From the NCBI GenBank assembly GCA_035259385.1, contig DATFWL010000443.1:8617-72616 (forward strand): 64,000 nucleotides of DNA, given 5' to 3'. This document shows, piece after piece, positions 1-8,669 of this stretch. Numbering within the stretch: the stretch's first letter is position 1; each line of letters opens with the position of its first letter. The DNA is from QHWK01 sp035259385. GTDB lineage: Bacteria > Acidobacteriota > Vicinamibacteria > Vicinamibacterales > CAVVIG01. The notes beneath the pieces were generated by a model. It saw only the letters and a program-made list of their open reading frames with translations. It had not been told where the DNA came from and ran no database searches. A program made the position numbers and the translations under genes.

Positions 1-1
1 G

Positions 2-2161
2 GCGCTCGCCGGCGATCCCCTGAACCTGCTGCGCCATCGATCGAACCTCCTCGGCGCCGACCTCCGGATCACCAATTTCGGCGGCGGCAACACCAGCTCG
101 AAGTTCGATTTGCCGGATCCGCTCACCGGCGAACCGGTGCGCGCGATGGCGGTGAAGGGCAGCGGCGGCGATCTGCGATCGATCGGTCGGTCCGGGTTCG
201 CCGTGCTGTATCTCGACAAGCTGCACCAGCTGGTGCGGCGGTACCGGGGTGAGGCGCACGAAGACGAGATGGTCGCCTGCTATCCGCTCTGCGCGTTCGG
301 CGACAACCGCGTCGCCGCCTCGATCGATACGCCGCTCCACGCGTTCCTGCCGTTCGATCACGTCGATCATCTGCATCCCGACTGGGCGATCGCGCTCGCC
401 GCGAGCGCGAACGGCCGCGGGAAGCTCGAGGAGTTCAACCGCCGCTTCGGCCGCCGCATCATCTGGGTGCCGTGGCAGCGTCCCGGGTTCGAGCTCGCCA
501 TGATGCTGAAGGCGGCGGTCGCCGATCATCCCGGGTGCGAGGGCATCGTGCTCGGCAGTCACGGGCTGTTCACGTGGGGCGACACGCAGCGCGACTGCTA
601 TCAGAACAGCATCAGGACCATCGATCAGATGGGCGCGTTCGTGGACGATCACGCACGCCGGCAGCGGGCCCGCTTCGGCGGCGCCGCCGTCACGCGCAGC
701 GTCGACCGCGATGCGACGGCGGCGGCGATTCTCCCGCATCTCCGCGGGCGAGTGTCGTCGGACGCGCGGGTGGTCGCGCACTTCGAGAAGTCGGAGGAGG
801 CACTCGAGTTCGCGAACAGCACGTGGGCGGCCGACCTGTGCCGCCTTGGCACGAGCTGTCCCGATCACTTCCTCCGCACGCGTATCTCTCCGATGTTCGT
901 GGCGTGGGATCCCGCCGCCGACGACGGGTCGGGTCTGATCGGGCAGATCGACGATCGGCTGGCTGACTACCGGCAGCACTACGCCGCCTATTACACGGCG
1001 TACGCGCAGCCGGACTCGCCGCGGATGCGGAGCGCGAATCCGTCGGTCGTCGTGGTGCCTGCGCTGGGTGTGTTCGGGTTCGGAAAGGACAAGCGCGAGG
1101 CGCGCATCACGACCGAGTTCTTCCTCAACGCCGTGCACGTGATGGCCGGCGCGACCGCGCTGGAGGACGGTGCCTCGACGCCGGAGCGGGTGCCGCAGGC
1201 GCGGCGGCCGGAGCAGGCGAACGACTTCACCAGCTTTCACAACTACGTGGCCTTGCCGCGTTCGGAGGCGTTCCGCATCGAGTACTGGGCCCTCGAGGAA
1301 GCCAAGCTGCAGCGGCTGCCGCCGGAGCGCGAGTTCAGCCGGAAGGTCGCCCTCGTCGTCGGCGGCGGCAGCGGCATCGGGCGGGAAGTCGCGCGGGAAC
1401 TGGCGCGCCGCGGCGCGCACGTGGCCGTCGCCGACCAGAACGGCGCCGCCGCCGAAGCGACCTGGGCCGACGCGCGCACGCTGTCGTCCGCCGACATGGG
1501 CATCGCCGTGACGCTCGACCTGATGGACCGGAACAGCATCGCGGCCGCCGTGCGGCAGGCCGTTCTCCAGTTCGGCGGTCTCGACAGCATCGTCAACACC
1601 GCCGCGATCTACCCGACGCCTGAGCCGGGCGGTGCGGCGCCCGAGACGACCTGGGCCCGGACGCTGCAGGTCAACGTGACGAGCAACTACGTGCTCGCCG
1701 AGGAGGCGCGCCGCGTACTGGACGCGCAGCAACTTCCCGCGTCGATCGTCCTGACCAGCTCCGCCAACGCGCTCGTCCCGAAGTCCGGCAGCGAGCCGTA
1801 CGACGTGAGCAAGGCGGCGATCAACCACCTCATTCGCGAGCTGGCGGTCGGCCTCGGGCCGCTGGTCCGCGTCAACGGCATCGCGCCGGCGACGGTGGTG
1901 GCCGGCTCGGCGATGTTCCCGCGCGATCGCGTGATCAGCTCGCTCGAGAAATACAGGATTGCCTATCAGCAGGACGAGACGACCGAAGCGCTGCGGGAGA
2001 AACTGGCAGCGTTCTACGCGCAGCGCACCATTACGCGGCGGCCGATCCTCCCGGAGGACTGCGCGCGCGCGATCGTGTGGCTCGCCGGAGATGCCAGCGC
2101 GAAGACCACCGGCCACGTCATCCCGGTGGACGGCGGGCTCGCGGAAGCGTTTCTGCGCTGA
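2..2161 (+). CDS. Bifunctional class II aldolase / short-chain dehydrogenase (rhamnulose-1-phosphate aldolase type), 5' partial
   Basis: The frame is open to the left edge, so the N-terminus is missing; about 719 residues are visible. The first half has the class II aldolase/adducin pattern, beginning with GGGNTS and VKGSGGDL, the phosphate-binding region of RhaD-like aldolases. The second half is a short-chain dehydrogenase: the nucleotide loop GGGSGIG starts near visible residue 454 and the catalytic YDVSK has its Tyr near residue 600. Fused proteins of this layout cleave rhamnulose-1-phosphate to dihydroxyacetone phosphate and lactaldehyde and then oxidise or reduce the lactaldehyde, in the cytoplasm. 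The ABC sugar importer downstream supports a deoxyhexose role. Substrate identity is inferred from family resemblance. Confidence 0.88.
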   Translation, partial: ALAGDPLNLLRHRSNLLGADLRITNFGGGNTSSKFDLPDPLTGEPVRAMAVKGSGGDLRSIGRSGFAVLYLDKLHQLVRRYRGEAHEDEMVACYPLCAFGDNRVAASIDTPLHAFLPFDHVDHLHPDWAIALAASANGRGKLEEFNRRFGRRIIWVPWQRPGFELAMMLKAAVADHPGCEGIVLGSHGLFTWGDTQRDCYQNSIRTIDQMGAFVDDHARRQRARFGGAAVTRSVDRDATAAAILPHLRGRVSSDARVVAHFEKSEEALEFANSTWAADLCRLGTSCPDHFLRTRISPMFVAWDPAADDGSGLIGQIDDRLADYRQHYAAYYTAYAQPDSPRMRSANPSVVVVPALGVFGFGKDKREARITTEFFLNAVHVMAGATALEDGASTPERVPQARRPEQANDFTSFHNYVALPRSEAFRIEYWALEEAKLQRLPPEREFSRKVALVVGGGSGIGREVARELARRGAHVAVADQNGAAAEATWADARTLSSADMGIAVTLDLMDRNSIAAAVRQAVLQFGGLDSIVNTAAIYPTPEPGGAAPETTWARTLQVNVTSNYVLAEEARRVLDAQQLPASIVLTSSANALVPKSGSEPYDVSKAAINHLIRELAVGLGPLVRVNGIAPATVVAGSAMFPRDRVISSLEKYRIAYQQDETTEALREKLAAFYAQRTITRRPILPEDCARAIVWLAGDASAKTTGHVIPVDGGLAEAFLR

Positions 2162-2164
2162 GAA

Positions 2165-2393
2165 AAAGCAACCGCAGAGCACGCAGAGTTTAGAGCAGGT
2201 TGCAAAATTAGCTCGCTCGCGGGTGGCCGCGAACCGGGCCGCCACGCCGGGCCTGGAGCCGCGGGCCGTGACCAGTGCTTTTCTGGCGAGCACCCGGCGG
2301 GGCTGTTCGCGGACAGGACCCGCCTCGAGCTAATTTTGCAACGCACTCTTAATTGTTTTTCTCTGCGTTCTCTGCGTTCTCTGCGGTTGCTTT
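2165..2393. repeat. Nested inverted-repeat element between convergent genes
   Basis: Outer arms at 2165-2188 and 2370-2393 are inverted copies with one mismatch; each carries CTCTGCG-type units, and the right side has three tandem TTCTCTGCG copies. Inner arms at 2199-2215 and 2326-2342 are a perfect 17-base inverted repeat (GTTGCAAAATTAGCTCG). The 110-base core is GC-rich. The element fills the whole gap between two converging genes, so it could act as a bidirectional terminator or be a MITE/REP-like element. No target-site duplication was seen. Confidence 0.7.
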
Positions 2394-2398
2394 CCCGC

Positions 2399-3547
2399 TC
2401 ACACCAGCGACGCGGTCGAGAGCGCCATCAACTCGTCGTTCGGGTAGACGTGGTTGACGTTGTCGGGCGTGACCATCTGGTGCTTGACGAACACCGCGGG
2501 CGGAACGGCCCGGCGGTGCAGGATGTCGAGCGCCACCTTGAGGATTTCGTCGCCGTATTTTTCGGGGAAGTAAGCGACCGATCCGATGAGCCGCGTGCCC
2601 GGCTGCCGCAGTTCGGCCCGCCCTTCCGGAGACGCGTTATGGCCGACGATCGCGCAGGCGTCGGTCCGCCCGGCTTCCTGGAACGCGCGGAGAGCGCCGA
2701 GCGCGCTCGGATCGTTGATCGCGCCGACGACGATGCGCCGCGACTTGCTGACGCGCAGGTGCTTGCGCATCGCCTCGAAACTGTCGCCGAGCACGCCGTC
2801 GCCGTCGAGATAGGTGACCCGCCGATCTTCGAGATGCGGGCATACCTCCTTCATGCCGACCAGCATGCCGGTGAGCCGCATCTGCGGCAGGCTTCCGGCG
2901 CGCTTGAGGACGACGAGCACGATCTCGTCCACCTCGCTCTGCCACCGCTGTTTCGCCCAGCGACCGAGGTAGCGGCCGCCGATCAACCCCGCCTCGTAGT
3001 TGTTCGCCCCGAAGTAGGTCGCGCCCGGATGCGGGATCTCGATTGCGATCAGCGGAATGTTCGCGTCGCGATACTTCGCGGCGACGATCGGCGCGATCTG
3101 CTCGTCGGTCTGGAACTCGATCACCAGGTCGACGCGCTCGCGGACGAGGACATCGGCGTTGCGCTGCGCGATTTTCGGGTTGTAGCGATTGTCCACGCAG
3201 ATGAGCTCGATGCCTTCAGCCGCGGCCGCGCGCTGCAGACCGGCCGACACTTCCTTCGAGAACTGATAGTCGGTGCCCTGCGCCGCGTACCCGATGCGGT
3301 ACAGCCGCTGTTTGAACGGCCGCAGCGCGGATCGATACAGGTTGGCGCCCACCTTCTCGACCATCCCGCAGCGCTCGAGCGTGTAGAGCAGGCGGAAGGC
3401 CATGCTCTTCGGGAGACCGCTGCGCGCGGCAATCTCTCTGAGCGGCAACGCTTCGCCGGAGGCGCGGAACGCAGACAGGACGCGCGACGAGTGCACGACC
3501 GACTTGACCAGGTACGGATCGCGTGGAGCCGACTGAGAGGCCATCAC
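2399..3547 (-). CDS. Transcription regulator: IclR-like winged helix fused to a periplasmic-binding-protein-like sugar sensor
   Basis: 382 residues. Residues about 14-75 form an IclR-type winged helix (VHSSRVLSAF, LPLREIAARSGLPKSMAFRLLYTLER). From about residue 88 the protein switches to a type I periplasmic-binding-protein fold as in LacI or RbsB (VDLVIEFQTDEQIAP, TYFGANNYEAGLIGGRYL, VVGAINDPSALGALRAFQEAG), and there is no IclR ligand domain. There is no signal peptide, so it acts in the cytoplasm. It probably senses a sugar or sugar phosphate and controls the neighbouring uptake and catabolism genes; this is inferred from position. It is convergent with the aldolase gene and divergent from the TonB-dependent receptor gene. 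Confidence 0.82.
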   Translation of the reverse strand: MMASQSAPRDPYLVKSVVHSSRVLSAFRASGEALPLREIAARSGLPKSMAFRLLYTLERCGMVEKVGANLYRSALRPFKQRLYRIGYAAQGTDYQFSKEVSAGLQRAAAAEGIELICVDNRYNPKIAQRNADVLVRERVDLVIEFQTDEQIAPIVAAKYRDANIPLIAIEIPHPGATYFGANNYEAGLIGGRYLGRWAKQRWQSEVDEIVLVVLKRAGSLPQMRLTGMLVGMKEVCPHLEDRRVTYLDGDGVLGDSFEAMRKHLRVSKSRRIVVGAINDPSALGALRAFQEAGRTDACAIVGHNASPEGRAELRQPGTRLIGSVAYFPEKYGDEILKVALDILHRRAVPPAVFVKHQMVTPDNVNHVYPNDELMALSTASLV

Positions 3548-3641
3548 GGAGCTCAGAGAGGTGATTCCGGTTGCAGACTACACAACGTAACGACGGCGCG
3601 AAGTCGCGCGCCGCGAATCAGGATTGTAGACGATTTTACGG

Positions 3642-3671
3642 GCTTAATGCCTCAGCAGGCGAGGCTTAAGC
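3642..3671. promoter_or_regulatory. Inverted repeat, candidate operator
   Basis: GCTTAATGCCTC and GAGGCTTAAGC face each other across seven bases; the arms match except for one inserted base. The site lies between the divergent regulator gene and the TonB-dependent receptor gene, where an operator for the IclR-type regulator would be expected. Function is inferred. Confidence 0.4.
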
Positions 3672-3766
3672 GATCCACGATGTTGAATGCCCTGTTTCGC
3701 ATCGCCAAACACGGCGGGCAACGCTGAAATGCTTTGACGTCTCCGCAGCAGAGTCCTAAAAGACGC

Positions 3767-3794
3767 TCGACACGCGACGGGTGCGTCGTGTCGA
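3767..3794 (+). promoter_or_regulatory. Stable hairpin directly upstream of the receptor ribosome-binding site
   Basis: TCGACACG and CGTGTCGA pair perfectly; with a two-base bulge, three further pairs (ACG/CGT) and a GGTG loop the stem reaches about 11 pairs. It ends one base before the Shine-Dalgarno AGGAGG at 3796-3801. It could stabilise the transcript 5' end or modulate ribosome access. Confidence 0.45.
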
Positions 3795-3809
3795 CAGGAG
3801 GTTGTGCTT

Positions 3810-6800
3810 ATGTTCCGCAGGCTGGCCAGCCTGAGCGTAGCCGCACTGCTGCTCCTCTGCGCCGCGGTGCAGGCGCAGGAGTCCGCCTCGGCCGGGATCG
3901 CCGGCCAGGTACTCGACTCGACGCGCGCGGCCGTTCCGGGCGCGACCGTGACGGTGATCAATGCCGGCACCAACGCGCAACGCGTCGCCACCACCGACGC
4001 CGAAGGCCGGTTCACCGTCCCGAATCTTCCGCCGGCGTCGTACGTCATCCGCGTCGAGTTGTCCGGCTTCAACACCGTCGAGCTGAAGGACTACATCCTA
4101 CGCAACGGCGAAATCGCCAAGCCGACGCTGACCCTCGCGCTGGCCAACGTCGCCGAGACCATCACGGTGATCGGCACCTCGCCGCTGCTGCAGGTGTCGA
4201 ACGCGTCGGTCGGACAGACGATCAGCCAGAAGCAGATCGAGGATCTGCCGGTCTCCGGCCGGAACCCGCTGGCGTTCGCCGCGCTCGCGGCCGGCGTGAC
4301 GCCGCAGGCGTTCAACCGCGGCACGCAGTTCGGCGCGGCGGGCAGCAGTCGCAGCCAGTACGTCACCATCGAAGGCGGCCGCGACAGCTCGACCAACTAC
4401 GCGATCGACGGCGTCTACGTGCGCTCGCTGCGCTTCAACAACCTGTCGCTCAATCCGCCGCTCGACGCCGTCCAGGAGGTGAACGTCCTGCGCAATTCGT
4501 TCACCACCGAATACGGACAGGGACAGGCGGTGGTGTCGATCGTCACCAAGTCGGGCACCAACCGGTTCAGCGCGTCGGCCTACGACTATCGCCGCGACGA
4601 CGCGTTGAACGCCGAGAACTACTTCGGCCAGAAGCCGGGCGACAAGACCCAGGCCGGCGTGACCGCTGGCGGACCGCTGGTCAGGAACCGCGCCTTCATC
4701 TTCGGGGGCTACGAGGGACTGCGCACGCAGGCCGATCGCACCCTGCTCGGCAGCGTACCGAACCCGGCATGGCTCGCCGGCGACTTCTCGAGTGTGTCGA
4801 CGCCGATTCGCGATCCGGCGACCGGACTGGCGTTTCCCGGCAACCAGATTCCGTCGACCCGCTTCTCGAACTTCTCGAAGGTGCTCGGGGCGACGGTGCC
4901 GGCACCGAACCAGTCGGGTGCGAACAACCTCCGGCTGATCAAACCGTTCAACGACGACGCCGACACGATGGACGTCCGCGCGGACCAGGTCGCGAGCGCG
5001 CACCACAACCTGTTCGAACGGTTCATGTACTACAACGGCCGGCAGACCAATCCATCGCTCTTCAGCTACACCGATTTCCCGCAGACCGCACGGAATCTTG
5101 CCGTCGGCGATACGTGGGTGATCTCGGCGTCGATCGTGAACGAGACGCGGGTCGGCTACAACTACGCGTACCATCTCAACGCGCCGATCAGCCTCGACGG
5201 ACGCAACTGGGTCGGCGACATCGGACTCAAGAATCTGGCCGGCGGCACCGATCCGATCGACTACGGCCGGCCCGGGTTCACGTTTACGGGCTTCACCGGC
5301 AACGGCGAGGGCGGGATCACGCAGGGCGCCACCGAGAACATCGTCAGCGTCTCGAACGCGACGAGCTGGGTGAGGGGGCATCACAACATCCGGTTCGGGC
5401 TGCAGGCGCAGTACCGCCATTTCGAGCACCTCACCGAGGTGCCGCCGCGCGGCGGCTTCACCTTCAACGGACAGTTCTCCGGCAACCCGGTTGCCGACTT
5501 CCTGCTCGGGTATTGCTCGACGTGCACCGGCGCGTTCGGCAGTTCCCGCTCGACCTACACATCGCCGACCTTCGCGCCGTTCTTCGACGACAACTGGCAG
5601 GCCAGCGATCGGCTGACGGTGCAGATGGGCATCCGCTGGGAGTATCTCGCGCCCTGGGCCGAGACCAACGGCATCGAGGGATCGTTCGACGCGGCGAGCG
5701 GCAAAATCGGCTATCACACGCTGCCGACGAACCTGCCGGCGCAGCTGGTGCCATTGGTGATCCCGCAGAACGACTTCTATCCCGCCGGGATCCTGCAGAA
5801 GGATCTCAACAACTGGGGTCCGCGCATCGGCGTGACCTACGATCTGAACGAGCGCACGGTGCTCCGCTCCGGCTTCGGCGTCTACTACGACAACCTCAAT
5901 CTGAACGAGCTGCAGTTCTCGCGGCTGGTGCCGCCGTACTACGGGCAGTATTCGCTGCAGCCGACGGCGACTCAGCTGCAGTTCCCGGTCGACTCGCTGT
6001 TCCCGGATCTGAACAACATTCCGCAGTTCCCGGCGCCGTTCTCGATGGACCCGACGAATCGCTCGGCGTACACGACGCAGTGGAATGCGAACGTCCAGCG
6101 GTCGCTCGGACGAGATTACGTCGTCGAGGTGGCCTACACGGGCAGCCGCGCGTACAACGAGCACAAGCGCTACAACATCAATCAGGCGTCGCCGGGGACG
6201 ACGCCGATCGCGACGCGGGTGCCGTATCCCGCCTTCCAGTCCGCGATCCTGTATTCGTCGGACGAGGGGTGGGCGCGGTTCAACGGTCTGTCGTTCCGTT
6301 TCGAGAAGCGCTACTCGGACGGCCTGTTCTTCCTCGGCAACTACCAGCTGGCGAAGAGCACCGACAACGGCTCGGGTGAGATCGAAGCGAACGACACGGC
6401 GTTTGCGACCAACCTGAATGCGGACGAAGGCCCGGCGCGCTACGATCAGCGGCATCGCGCGGCGATCAGCGGCGGTTATGAGCTGCCATTCGGGCCGGGC
6501 AAACCGTATCTGTCATCCGGCGGCGTCGGGGCGTACGTGTTCGGCGGATGGCAGGTACAGGGCGTCATCCGCCTTGCATCCGGCTTCCCGTTCTCGGTGA
6601 CGTCGACGAACGTGTGCCAGTGCGGATCGTTCATCCCGCAGCGGGTGAACTTCGCGCCGGGACGCAACGGTGACGCCGGCAACATCGACAATCCGACTCC
6701 CGATCACTGGTTCGACCCGACGGCCTACACGGTCGCTGCCAACGGCACGCAGGGCACGGCGGGACGCAACACCGTCCGCGGACCAGGAACGCAGCGCGTC

Positions 6801-6989
6801 GACGCGTCGTTCAGCAAACGCTTTCCGGTGAACAAGGCGAGGCTCGAATTCCGGTTCGAGATCTTCAACCTGCTGAACCACGCGAATTTCGGCACCCCCG
6901 ATCTCAACATCTCGAACGGCACCGTCTCCACCATCACGACCGCCGACGATGGGCGGACGACGCAGTTCGGGCTGCGGTTCGTGTGGTAG
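3810..6989 (+). CDS. Oar-like TonB-dependent outer-membrane receptor with N-terminal carboxypeptidase-regulatory-like domain
   Basis: 1059 residues from ATG 3810, chosen because AGGAGG at 3796-3801 sits eight bases upstream. Residues 1-22 are a signal peptide ending in VQAQ. Residues about 28-110 are a carboxypeptidase-regulatory-like beta sandwich (GQVLDSTRAAVPGATVTV...GRFTVPNLPPASYVI). The plug follows (QIEDLPVSGRNPLAFAAL), then a large barrel ending in FGLRFVW with the terminal aromatic residue usual for outer-membrane barrels. Such receptors are numerous in Acidobacteriota and import glycan fragments or other large ligands with TonB energy. Its place between the sugar regulator and the ABC sugar importer suggests capture of the same carbohydrate; the ligand is not readable from sequence. 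Confidence 0.9.
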   Translation: MFRRLASLSVAALLLLCAAVQAQESASAGIAGQVLDSTRAAVPGATVTVINAGTNAQRVATTDAEGRFTVPNLPPASYVIRVELSGFNTVELKDYILRNGEIAKPTLTLALANVAETITVIGTSPLLQVSNASVGQTISQKQIEDLPVSGRNPLAFAALAAGVTPQAFNRGTQFGAAGSSRSQYVTIEGGRDSSTNYAIDGVYVRSLRFNNLSLNPPLDAVQEVNVLRNSFTTEYGQGQAVVSIVTKSGTNRFSASAYDYRRDDALNAENYFGQKPGDKTQAGVTAGGPLVRNRAFIFGGYEGLRTQADRTLLGSVPNPAWLAGDFSSVSTPIRDPATGLAFPGNQIPSTRFSNFSKVLGATVPAPNQSGANNLRLIKPFNDDADTMDVRADQVASAHHNLFERFMYYNGRQTNPSLFSYTDFPQTARNLAVGDTWVISASIVNETRVGYNYAYHLNAPISLDGRNWVGDIGLKNLAGGTDPIDYGRPGFTFTGFTGNGEGGITQGATENIVSVSNATSWVRGHHNIRFGLQAQYRHFEHLTEVPPRGGFTFNGQFSGNPVADFLLGYCSTCTGAFGSSRSTYTSPTFAPFFDDNWQASDRLTVQMGIRWEYLAPWAETNGIEGSFDAASGKIGYHTLPTNLPAQLVPLVIPQNDFYPAGILQKDLNNWGPRIGVTYDLNERTVLRSGFGVYYDNLNLNELQFSRLVPPYYGQYSLQPTATQLQFPVDSLFPDLNNIPQFPAPFSMDPTNRSAYTTQWNANVQRSLGRDYVVEVAYTGSRAYNEHKRYNINQASPGTTPIATRVPYPAFQSAILYSSDEGWARFNGLSFRFEKRYSDGLFFLGNYQLAKSTDNGSGEIEANDTAFATNLNADEGPARYDQRHRAAISGGYELPFGPGKPYLSSGGVGAYVFGGWQVQGVIRLASGFPFSVTSTNVCQCGSFIPQRVNFAPGRNGDAGNIDNPTPDHWFDPTAYTVAANGTQGTAGRNTVRGPGTQRVDASFSKRFPVNKARLEFRFEIFNLLNHANFGTPDLNISNGTVSTITTADDGRTTQFGLRFVW

Positions 6990-7020
6990 TTGCGGCTTGA
7001 TCGCCGGTGCGCGGCAGCCG

Positions 7021-7125
7021 GCAATTAAGAATTTGGAATTAAGAACTAAGAATTCGTACCCATTCGTCGAATCGCCTCGGGGCAAATCACGAATTCTTAC
7101 TTCTTACTTCTTAATTCTTAATTGC
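7021..7125. repeat. AT-rich inverted repeat (long hairpin)
   Basis: Arms 7021-7057 and 7089-7125 are inverted copies with a few mismatches, built from AATTAAGAA / TTCTTAATT units, around a 31-base loop. The AT-richness is extreme against the GC-rich surroundings. It lies between the receptor stop (6989) and the ABC ATPase start (7158), so it may end receptor transcription or be an inserted small repeat. Confidence 0.65.
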
Positions 7126-7157
7126 TGCTGCCGTCTGCCGCTATCATCTGTCCCGCC

Positions 7158-8669
7158 GTGCCCAGTCCTCTTCTCGAGGCGGTAGCGATCTCCAAGTCGT
7201 TCGCTGGAGTACGGGCCCTGCGCGGCGTGTCCTTCGATCTGCGTCCCGGCGAGGTCCACGCGCTGGTCGGCGAGAACGGCGCAGGCAAATCGACGCTGAT
7301 CAGGATCGTCACCGGCGCCGAGTTCCCTGACGCCGGCACGCTCACCGTCGCCGGGACGACGGTGCAGCGCTTCGATCCGGCGCCGGCGCGCGCCCTCGGC
7401 ATTGCCGCGATCTACCAGCAGCCGGCGCTCTTCCCGGATCTGACCGTCGCCGAGAACATCGCGCTGCCGGTCGAGGGCGGCGGCCCGCTGCGCCGCGTGG
7501 ACTGGACCGCACGCCGCCAGCGCGCGCGGCAGCTGTTCGACCAGATCGGCGCGGCCATCGATCCCGATCGCCGCGCCGCGACGCTGAGCATGCCCGAGCG
7601 GCAACTGGTCGAGATCGCGAAGGCGATCGACGCCGAGGCGCGCATCCTGATCATGGACGAGCCGACGGCGTCGCTGACCGATCGGGAGATCGATCATCTC
7701 CTCGACGTCGTCAGGCGCCTGCGCGCGCGCGGCACCGGCATCGTCTACATCTCTCACAAGCTCGACGAGATCTTCGCGGTGGCCGACCGGGTGACCGTCC
7801 TGCGCGACGGTGAATCGATTGCCACGCGCTTGCGGGAGGCGATCGATCGCGACGAGCTGGTGCGGCTGATGGTCGGCCGCGACCTGACCGCGCTGTATGG
7901 TACGAGGCACCTGCCGGGGACGTGTCTGGCACCAGGGCTGGCGGCTCTCGAATTGCGCCATGTGTCGAACGCCGAACGTGGCGTCAGGCAGGTCTCGCTG
8001 ACGGTCCATCGCGGCGAGATCGTCGGCCTTGCAGGCCTCGTCGGATCCGGACGCACCGAGCTGGCGGAAACGATTTTCGGTCTGACGCCGCTCGATGGCG
8101 GCGAGATCCTGGTCAACGCCACGCCGGCGCGAATCGTCACCCCGGCCGACGCCATCCGACTCGGCATCGCCTACGTGCCCGAAGATCGCCAGCGACATGG
8201 TGTGATCGCCGACATGTCCGTGGTTGCGAACACGACGCTGAACAACCTGCCAGCGGTTGCGGCGCACGGCCTGATCGATGAGGAGGCCGAACGGCGTGCC
8301 GCGGCGACCTATGTCGAGCGGCTGCGCATCAAGACCTCGTCGATCGACGCTGACGTCGGCGGGCTGTCCGGGGGAAACCAGCAGAAGGTGGCGCTCGCGC
8401 GCTGGCTGTCGATCGAGCCCGGCATCCTGATCCTCGACGAGCCGACACAGGGAATCGACATCGGCGCGAAGGCGGAGATTCACGGCATTGTCGACCGGCT
8501 CGCCGAGCGCGGCGTCGCGATCCTGATGATCTCGTCCGACCTGCCGGAGCTGCTCGCGATGGCGGATCGCGTGGCGGTGATGCGCCGCGGCAGGCTCGCA
8601 GGGACCTTGTCCCGCGGCGACGCCACGTCGCAGGCGGTGATGGCGCTGGCACTCGGTCATGCGGCGTGA
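7158..8669 (+). CDS. Sugar ABC importer, duplicated ATP-binding subunit (RbsA/MglA family)
   Basis: 503 residues from GTG 7158. The only earlier in-frame start (TTG 7122) lies inside the AT-rich hairpin and adds no family sequence. Two ABC domains are present: Walker A GENGAGKST near residues 38-46 and Walker B LIMDEPTASL in the first; a degenerate GLVGSGRTEL loop, signature LSGGNQQKV and ILDEPTQGID in the second, as usual for the CUT2 carbohydrate family. It energises import by the two permeases that follow. The stop overlaps the next start by 11 bases, indicating translational coupling. Rhamnose or another deoxyhexose is the likely substrate, inferred from the nearby aldolase. Confidence 0.9.
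   Translation: MPSPLLEAVAISKSFAGVRALRGVSFDLRPGEVHALVGENGAGKSTLIRIVTGAEFPDAGTLTVAGTTVQRFDPAPARALGIAAIYQQPALFPDLTVAENIALPVEGGGPLRRVDWTARRQRARQLFDQIGAAIDPDRRAATLSMPERQLVEIAKAIDAEARILIMDEPTASLTDREIDHLLDVVRRLRARGTGIVYISHKLDEIFAVADRVTVLRDGESIATRLREAIDRDELVRLMVGRDLTALYGTRHLPGTCLAPGLAALELRHVSNAERGVRQVSLTVHRGEIVGLAGLVGSGRTELAETIFGLTPLDGGEILVNATPARIVTPADAIRLGIAYVPEDRQRHGVIADMSVVANTTLNNLPAVAAHGLIDEEAERRAAATYVERLRIKTSSIDADVGGLSGGNQQKVALARWLSIEPGILILDEPTQGIDIGAKAEIHGIVDRLAERGVAILMISSDLPELLAMADRVAVMRRGRLAGTLSRGDATSQAVMALALGHAA

Noticed and set aside
2199..2342. Insertion sequence
   Set aside because: Inverted repeats are present but the core has no transposase frame and no target duplication.
4098..6455. 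Long open frame on the minus strand opposite the TonB-dependent receptor (785 codons)
   Set aside because: Arg/Val-rich translation with no domains; an antisense shadow caused by GC-biased third positions. Similar long shadows opposite 7104-9047, 9542-11491, 16873-18246, 22361-23923 and 41831-44131 were rejected for the same reason.
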